A stretch of 28,167 nt of DNA from 73-13 sp035555435 (lineage in GTDB: Bacteria > Actinomycetota > Actinomycetes > Actinomycetales > Microbacteriaceae), in contig DATMGN010000053.1 of assembly GCA_035555435.1 (NCBI GenBank), forward strand, positions 1 through 28,167. The letters are read 5' to 3'. A program made the translations under genes and the position numbers. The notes beneath the pieces are model-generated. The model did no database searches and was not told where the DNA came from. It worked only from the letters and a program-made list of their open reading frames with translations. Below, piece by piece: positions 23,296 to 28,167 of this stretch (position 1 is the first letter of the stretch; each line of letters begins with the position of its first letter).

Positions 23296-25745
23296 CCATC
23301 ATCGACGAGCCGCGGGCGCACCGGCGCCACGGCCACGGCGAAGACTTCGGCGCCGAGCACGGACGCGAGCACGACCCCAACCCGGCGGCGGGCGACCCGA
23401 ACCGCCCGGTCGGCTTCGGCCGCATCCAGCGCAAGGAGGACCCGAGGTTCGTGCGCGGACAGGGCAACTACACCGACGACATCCAGCTCGCGGGGATGCT
23501 GCACGGGGCGATCCTGCGCGCGCCCGTCGCGCACGCGCGGATCAACTCGATCGACACGAGCGCGGCGCAGGCGCATCCCGGCGTCGTCGCCGTCATCACG
23601 GCGAAGGACCTCGAGCCGCTCAAGCTCGCGTGGATGCCGACGCTCTCGTACGACGTGCAGGCCGTGCTCGCGAGCGACAAGGTGCGCTTCCAGGGCCAGG
23701 AGGTCGCGTTCGTCATCGCGGAGGACCGCTACGCGGCGCGCGATGCGCTCGAGCTCATCGACGTCGACTACGACATGCTGCCCGTCGTCCACGACGTGCG
23801 GAAGGCGCTCGACGCCGACGCGCCCGTCATCCGCGACGACCTCGAGGGCCGCACGGACAACCACATCGCGGACTGGGAGTGCGGCGACCAGGCGGCCTGG
23901 GAGGCCGTCAAGGCGAAGGCGGACGTCGTCGTCAAGGCGGAGATGGTCTACCCGCGCGTCCACCCCGCGCCGATGGAAACCTGCGGTGCGGTCGCGGACT
24001 TCAACCGCGTCTCTGGCGAGTTGACGCTCTACGTCACCTCCCAGGCGCCGCACGCGCACCGGACGGTGTTCGCGCTCGTCGCGGGACTGCCGGAGCACAA
24101 GATCAACCTGATCTCGCCCGACGTCGGCGGCGGCTTCGGAAACAAGGTCCCCGTCTACCCCGGCTACGTGCTCGCAACGGTCGGCTCGATCGTGACCGGC
24201 AAGCCGGTCAAGTGGATGGAGGACCGCAGCGAGAACCTGATGTCGACGGGCTTCGCGCGCGACTACATCATGCAGGGCGAGCTCGCGGTCACGAAGGAGG
24301 GGAAGCTGCTGGGTCTGCGCGCCGACGTGCTCGCCGACCACGGCGCGTTCAACGCGACGGCGCAGCCGACCAAGTACCCCGCGGGCTTCTTCAACCTCTT
24401 CCCCGGGAGCTACACGTGGGAGGCGGTCTACGGCAAGGTCACCTCGGTCTACACGAACAAGGCCCCGGGCGGCGTCGCCTACGCCTGCTCCTTCCGGGTG
24501 ACGGAGGCGGCGTACTTCGTCGAGCGGATGGTCGATCGCGCCGCGATCGAGCTCGGCATGGACCCCGCGGAGCTGCGTCTGAAGAACTTCATCAAGGCGG
24601 AGCAGTTCCCGTACGACAACAAGGCGGGCTTCGAGTACGACTCCGGTCGCTACGAGGAGACGATGCGCCACGCGATGCAGCTCGCCGGCTACGAGGAGCT
24701 GCGCAAGGAGCAGGAGGAGAAGCGCGCCCGGGGCGAACTCATGGGCATCGGCATCTCGTTCTTCACGGAGGGCGTCGGCGCGGGACCCCGCAAGCACATG
24801 GACATCCTCGGGCTCGGCATGGCCGACGGCGCGGAGCTGCGGGTGCACCCGACGGGCAAGGCGATCCTGCGGATCTCGGTCCAGACCCAGGGGCAGGCCC
24901 ACGAGACGACGTTCGCGCAGATCGTCGCCGAGGAGCTCGGCATCCCGCCGGAGGACATCGACGTGATCCACGGCGACACCCGCAACACCCCCTACGGTCT
25001 CGGCACCTACGGCAGCCGCTCGACGCCCGTCTCGGGCGCCGCGACGGCGCTCGTCGCGCGCAAGATCCGCGACAAGGCGAAGCTCGTCGCGGCCGCGATG
25101 CTCGAGGTGAGCCCCGACGACCTCGAGTGGGAGAAGGGCCGCTGGTACGTCAAGGGCGACCCGACCGCGGGCAAGACGATCCAGGAGGTCGCGTTCGCCG
25201 TCCACGGCACCATGACGCTCCCTGACGGCGTCGACGGCAACCTCGACGCCGAAGTCACCTACGACCCGCCGAACCTCACCTATCCCTACGGCGCCTACTT
25301 CTGCGTCACCGACATCGACTCGGGCACCGGCAAGGTGACCGTGCGGCGCTTCATCGCCGTCGACGACTGCGGCACGCGGATCAACCCCATGGTCATCGAG
25401 GGGCAGGTGCACGGCGGGCTCACCGATGGCGTCGGGATGGCGCTCATGGAGTTCATCGGGTTCGACGAGCAGGGCAACTGTCTCGGCGGGTCCTTCATGG
25501 ACTACCTCATCCCCTCGGCGATGGAGGTGCCGGACTGGGAGACGGGGTTCACGGTGACGCCCTCGCCGCACCACCCGATCGGGGCGAAGGGCATCGGCGA
25601 GTCCGCGACCGTCGGCTCCCCCGCCGCGATCATCAACTCGGTCATCGACGCGCTGCGCCCCCACGGGGTCACCGCCATCGACATGCCCGCGACGCCGAAC
25701 CGCGTCTGGGATGCGATGAACGGTCGCGCGACGCCGCCGATCTGA
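23292..25745 (+). CDS. coxL: Form I aerobic CO dehydrogenase large subunit CoxL
   Basis: 817 residues of the catalytic subunit holding the Mo-Cu site with molybdopterin cytosine dinucleotide; it oxidises CO to CO2. The loop GGVAYACSFR contains the form I signature AYxCSFR, with Cys399 as the copper ligand; form II enzymes have AYRGAGR. The active-site glutamate is Glu770 in GIGES. GGGFGNK, YGLGTYGSRSTP and DDCGTRINPMVIEGQVHGG also agree closely with the Oligotropha enzyme. The N-terminus has an unusual His-rich stretch (His10, 13, 15, 23, 27) before the conserved core at RIQRKEDPRF. Confidence 0.97.
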   Translation: MTIIDEPRAHRRHGHGEDFGAEHGREHDPNPAAGDPNRPVGFGRIQRKEDPRFVRGQGNYTDDIQLAGMLHGAILRAPVAHARINSIDTSAAQAHPGVVAVITAKDLEPLKLAWMPTLSYDVQAVLASDKVRFQGQEVAFVIAEDRYAARDALELIDVDYDMLPVVHDVRKALDADAPVIRDDLEGRTDNHIADWECGDQAAWEAVKAKADVVVKAEMVYPRVHPAPMETCGAVADFNRVSGELTLYVTSQAPHAHRTVFALVAGLPEHKINLISPDVGGGFGNKVPVYPGYVLATVGSIVTGKPVKWMEDRSENLMSTGFARDYIMQGELAVTKEGKLLGLRADVLADHGAFNATAQPTKYPAGFFNLFPGSYTWEAVYGKVTSVYTNKAPGGVAYACSFRVTEAAYFVERMVDRAAIELGMDPAELRLKNFIKAEQFPYDNKAGFEYDSGRYEETMRHAMQLAGYEELRKEQEEKRARGELMGIGISFFTEGVGAGPRKHMDILGLGMADGAELRVHPTGKAILRISVQTQGQAHETTFAQIVAEELGIPPEDIDVIHGDTRNTPYGLGTYGSRSTPVSGAATALVARKIRDKAKLVAAAMLEVSPDDLEWEKGRWYVKGDPTAGKTIQEVAFAVHGTMTLPDGVDGNLDAEVTYDPPNLTYPYGAYFCVTDIDSGTGKVTVRRFIAVDDCGTRINPMVIEGQVHGGLTDGVGMALMEFIGFDEQGNCLGGSFMDYLIPSAMEVPDWETGFTVTPSPHHPIGAKGIGESATVGSPAAIINSVIDALRPHGVTAIDMPATPNRVWDAMNGRATPPI

Positions 25746-25800
25746 GCCAGGACCGATACCCGTCAGTCAGCGGATCGGAGTCGACCCAGGGGAGGACATC

Positions 25801-26778
25801 GTGGTCGCCAGTGAGGCCGTCGCGGCGCGCGAGCAGGAGCTTGAACGCCAGCAGCAGGCGTACGTGCGCGCGACCGTCGTGCGCACCGAACGTCCGACGA
25901 GCGCCCGGGCCGGCGACACCGCGATCGTCGACGCGCTCGGCGTCATGACGGGCTTCGTCGGTGGGACGTGCGTGGAGTCCTCCGTGCGCGAGTACAGCCT
26001 CGGCGTGCTCGACCAGGGCGAGCCGCTGCTCCTCCAGGTGCGTCCCGGCGAGCCGGGCGAGCAGCGCCTCGAGGGCGCGGTCGAGGTGCACAACCCATGC
26101 CTTTCGGGAGGTTCCGTGGACGTCTTCCTCGAGCCGGTCGTGCCGGCCCCGCACGTCGTCGTCGTCGGCGAGCATCCGGTCGCGCGCGCGCTCGAGCGCC
26201 TCGGCACGGCGCTCGGGTACCGCATGGAGCTCGTCGACGGCGACGAATGGCGGCCGGTCGAGGGGACCGCGGCCGTCATCGTCGCGGCGCACGGCCGCGG
26301 CGAAGAGCCCGCGCTCGAGCGCGCCCTGACGGCCGGCGTGCCGTACGTCGGCCTCGTCGCGAGCGACAAGCGGGGGCCCGCGGTCGTCGCCTCGCTCGAA
26401 GTCGACGAGGCGATGAAGCCGCGCGTGCGCACGCCCGCTGGTCTCAAGCTCGGCGGCGACCGGCCCGAGGAGATCGCGCTCGGGGTCCTCGCCGAGCTCG
26501 TCCAGGCGCGCGCCGCCGGCGGCGGCATGGCGGTGAGCGCAGCGCCCGCGGGGCACCACGAGCACGTGGGTCACGACGCGCCCCACGAGTACCGCGGACC
26601 GGCCGGCCCCCGCGTCGACGGGCACGTCACGGCGATCGACCCCGTCTGCCGGATGACGGTCGTCGCCGCACCGCCGACGCCGCACCTCGAGCACGAGGGC
26701 CGGGCGTACTGGTTCTGCGGCGAGGGCTGCCGTCGCGCGTTCGCGAAGGACCCGAAGGCCTATGCCGGCGTCGCCTGA
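25801..26778 (+). CDS. XdhC/CoxI-family protein fused to a C-terminal YHS domain
   Basis: 325 residues. Residues ~20-245 are XdhC-like: TSARAGDTAIVD, GFVGGTCVESSV, a Rossmann-like segment PHVVVVGEHPVARALERLG, VGLVASDKRG and LGGDRPEEIALGVLAEL. XdhC-type proteins bind Moco and insert it, sulfurated, into hydroxylases of the xanthine dehydrogenase/CO dehydrogenase family. A linker rich in His follows (five His between residues 252 and 262, GHHEHVGHD). The YHS domain comes last: DPVCRM with Cys283, then FCGEGC with Cys306 and Cys310, ending KDPKAY. YHS domains occur in copper/heavy-metal proteins. GTG 25801 follows GGGGAGGACATC. It lies 55 bp after coxL and overlaps mocA by 17 bp. Confidence 0.9.
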   Translation: MVASEAVAAREQELERQQQAYVRATVVRTERPTSARAGDTAIVDALGVMTGFVGGTCVESSVREYSLGVLDQGEPLLLQVRPGEPGEQRLEGAVEVHNPCLSGGSVDVFLEPVVPAPHVVVVGEHPVARALERLGTALGYRMELVDGDEWRPVEGTAAVIVAAHGRGEEPALERALTAGVPYVGLVASDKRGPAVVASLEVDEAMKPRVRTPAGLKLGGDRPEEIALGVLAELVQARAAGGGMAVSAAPAGHHEHVGHDAPHEYRGPAGPRVDGHVTAIDPVCRMTVVAAPPTPHLEHEGRAYWFCGEGCRRAFAKDPKAYAGVA

Positions 26779-27364
26779 GCCGCGGCTCGCCGCCGTCGTC
26801 CTCGCCGCCGGGAGCTCGAGCCGGCTCGGCCGGCCCAAGCAGCTGCTGCCCTTCGGCGACGGCGTGCTGCTCGACGTCGTCCTCGACCTGGTCCGGGCGG
26901 GTGACTTCGCCCAGCGCATCGTCACGCTCGGCGGCGCCGCGGACGAGGTCCGCGCCGCTGTCGATCTCGAGGGCTTCGACGTCGTGCTCAACGACGACTT
27001 CCGCTCGGGCTGCTCGTCGTCGATCGGCGCTGCCGTCGCCGCCGTCGCCCCCGACGTCGACGGCATCGTGCTGCTCCTCGGCGACCAGCCGAGGATGCGC
27101 GCCGAGGCGATCACCGCGGTCGCGCGCGGCCGGGGGGACGCGCCGATCGCGGTCGCGCGCTACCGGGACGGGATCGGCCATCCCTTCGTGCTGAGTCGCG
27201 CGACCTTCCCCGCGCTCGCCGCGCTCCACGGCGACCGCGGCGTCTGGAAGCTCATCGAGCGGCTCGGCACCGCGGTCGCGCGCATCGACGTCGCGAGCGC
27301 GATGCCCGCCGACGTCGACACCGAGGCCGACTATCAGGCGCTGCTCGCCGCGGAGCAGGCGTGA
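26762..27364 (+). CDS. mocA: MocA-like molybdenum cofactor cytidylyltransferase
   Basis: 200 residues. The nucleotidyltransferase signature is VVLAAGSSSRLGRPKQLLP (residues 12-30), with LLLGDQPRM and DGIGHPFVLSR as further MocA-type motifs. The enzyme would attach CMP to Mo-molybdopterin to form MCD, the cofactor form found in CO dehydrogenase. CTP specificity is inferred from the cox context and overall similarity to MocA rather than MobA. It overlaps the XdhC-YHS gene by 17 bp and coxD by 4 bp (GTGA), so it is clearly part of the cox operon. Confidence 0.9.
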   Translation: MPASPEPRLAAVVLAAGSSSRLGRPKQLLPFGDGVLLDVVLDLVRAGDFAQRIVTLGGAADEVRAAVDLEGFDVVLNDDFRSGCSSSIGAAVAAVAPDVDGIVLLLGDQPRMRAEAITAVARGRGDAPIAVARYRDGIGHPFVLSRATFPALAALHGDRGVWKLIERLGTAVARIDVASAMPADVDTEADYQALLAAEQA

Positions 27365-28167
27365 GCGGCGAGGACGCGGAGCTCACGCGGCTCGTCCCGG
27401 ATGCCGCGGCGCTCGCCGCCGCGCTCGACTCGATCGACTACCTCGTCGACGCGGGTCTCGCGACGGCGCTCTTCCTCGCTGTGCGGCTGCGCAGGCCGCT
27501 CCTGCTCGAGGGCGAGGCGGGGGTCGGCAAGACCTCCGCCGCGAAGGCGCTCGCGGCGATCCTGGACACGCCGCTCTTCCGCCTGCAGTGCTACGAGGGC
27601 ATCGACGCGGGCGAGGCGATCTACGAGTGGAACTATCAGCGACAGCTGCTCGCGATCCGGCTCGCCGACGTGCACGAGGAGCGCATCGGCGAGGAGGAGC
27701 TCTTCTCCTCAGAGTACCTGCTGCGCCGACCGATCCTGCAGGCGATCGAGCACCCGGGCCCGCGGCCGGCCGTGCTGCTGCTCGACGAGATCGATCGTGC
27801 CGACGCGGAGTTCGAAGCGTTCACGTTCGAGGCGCTCGCCGAGTCCGCCGTCACGATCCCGGAGCTCGGCACGATCGCGGCGCCGGTGCCGCCCGTCGTC
27901 GTGCTCACCTCGAATCGCACGCGCGACCTCCACGACGCGCTGACGCGCCGCTGCATCTACCACTGGATCGACTTCCCGCAGCCCGAGCAGGTGCTCGCGA
28001 TCGTGCGACGCCGCGTCCCGCACGCGGCCGAGCCGCTCGTCCTGCAGGCCACGCGGACGGTGGGGCGGCTGCGTGAGTTCGACCTCGTCAAGCCGCCGGG
28101 GGTGGCGGAGCTCATCGATTGGGTCGGCGCGCTGACGATGCTCGGGATCAACCGGATCGACGCCGAG
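27361..28167 (+). CDS. coxD: CoxD-type MoxR AAA+ ATPase (partial)
   Basis: 269 codons are visible and the frame is open at the window end, so the C-terminus is missing. Walker A is GEAGVGKT (51-58) and Walker B LLLDEID (with Asp142 and Glu143). Sensor 1 is in VVLTSNRTRDLHDAL, followed by an arginine-finger region TRRC. CoxD is a membrane-associated AAA+ chaperone needed to assemble the Mo-Cu site of CO dehydrogenase, working with the VWA-domain protein CoxE. The GTG overlaps the mocA stop. coxE is expected just beyond the window. Confidence 0.92.
   Translation, partial: MSGEDAELTRLVPDAAALAAALDSIDYLVDAGLATALFLAVRLRRPLLLEGEAGVGKTSAAKALAAILDTPLFRLQCYEGIDAGEAIYEWNYQRQLLAIRLADVHEERIGEEELFSSEYLLRRPILQAIEHPGPRPAVLLLDEIDRADAEFEAFTFEALAESAVTIPELGTIAAPVPPVVVLTSNRTRDLHDALTRRCIYHWIDFPQPEQVLAIVRRRVPHAAEPLVLQATRTVGRLREFDLVKPPGVAELIDWVGALTMLGINRIDAE

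Noticed and set aside
23202..25664. 820-codon minus-strand open frame opposite coxL
   Set aside because: It lacks any family signature, whereas the plus strand encodes an unmistakable CoxL.

Overview
The window is high-GC DNA with actinobacterial coding style: nearly every third codon position is G or C, GTG/TTG starts are frequent, and several transcripts look leaderless (a TAnnnT -10 box lies 6-7 nt before the start codon). The gene families (SCO4848-type, DUF5134 and DUF6457 proteins) are actinobacterial. The SERSESK-type and GAGTAGGCCC-type dispersed repeats are ones I associate with Micrococcales, especially Microbacteriaceae. That placement is inference; there is no rRNA in the window.

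Left part (1-10273). The 3' end of a secreted protein is followed by a yczE-type membrane protein gene with a coupled 40-residue peptide. Divergent from them is a MocR/YczR-type PLP regulator, with an inverted/direct-repeat operator between. Then come an RND-family permease, a DEAD-box RNA helicase with a long structured leader and a tandem-repeat basic tail, a serine O-acetyltransferase, a two-domain rhodanese and a pterin carbinolamine dehydratase.

Middle and right part (10274-28167) is a molybdenum enzyme island. fdhD diverges from an FdhF/YdeP-type molybdoenzyme gene that continues into mog and moaE. A transcriptional regulator and an alpha/beta hydrolase interrupt. A minus-strand operon then carries DUF5134, moaC, mobA, DUF6457, moaD and an SCO4848-type protein, and moaA diverges from it. 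A LysR regulator diverges from coxM-coxS-coxL, a form I aerobic CO dehydrogenase with the AYACSFR signature. These are followed by an XdhC-YHS fusion, a MocA-like nucleotidyltransferase and coxD, which runs off the window.

How it fits together: MoaA, MoaC, MoaD, MoaE and Mog would make molybdopterin. MobA would make the guanine dinucleotide form for FdhF, with FdhD supplying sulfur. MocA would make the cytosine dinucleotide form for CO dehydrogenase, and the XdhC-YHS protein and CoxD would finish its Mo-Cu site. MoeA, MoeB and molybdate transport genes are not seen here. The most unusual points are the XdhC-YHS fusion with a histidine-rich linker, dispersed repeats embedded in frame inside fdhF and moaE, the compact LysR/cox control region, and the helicase leader.
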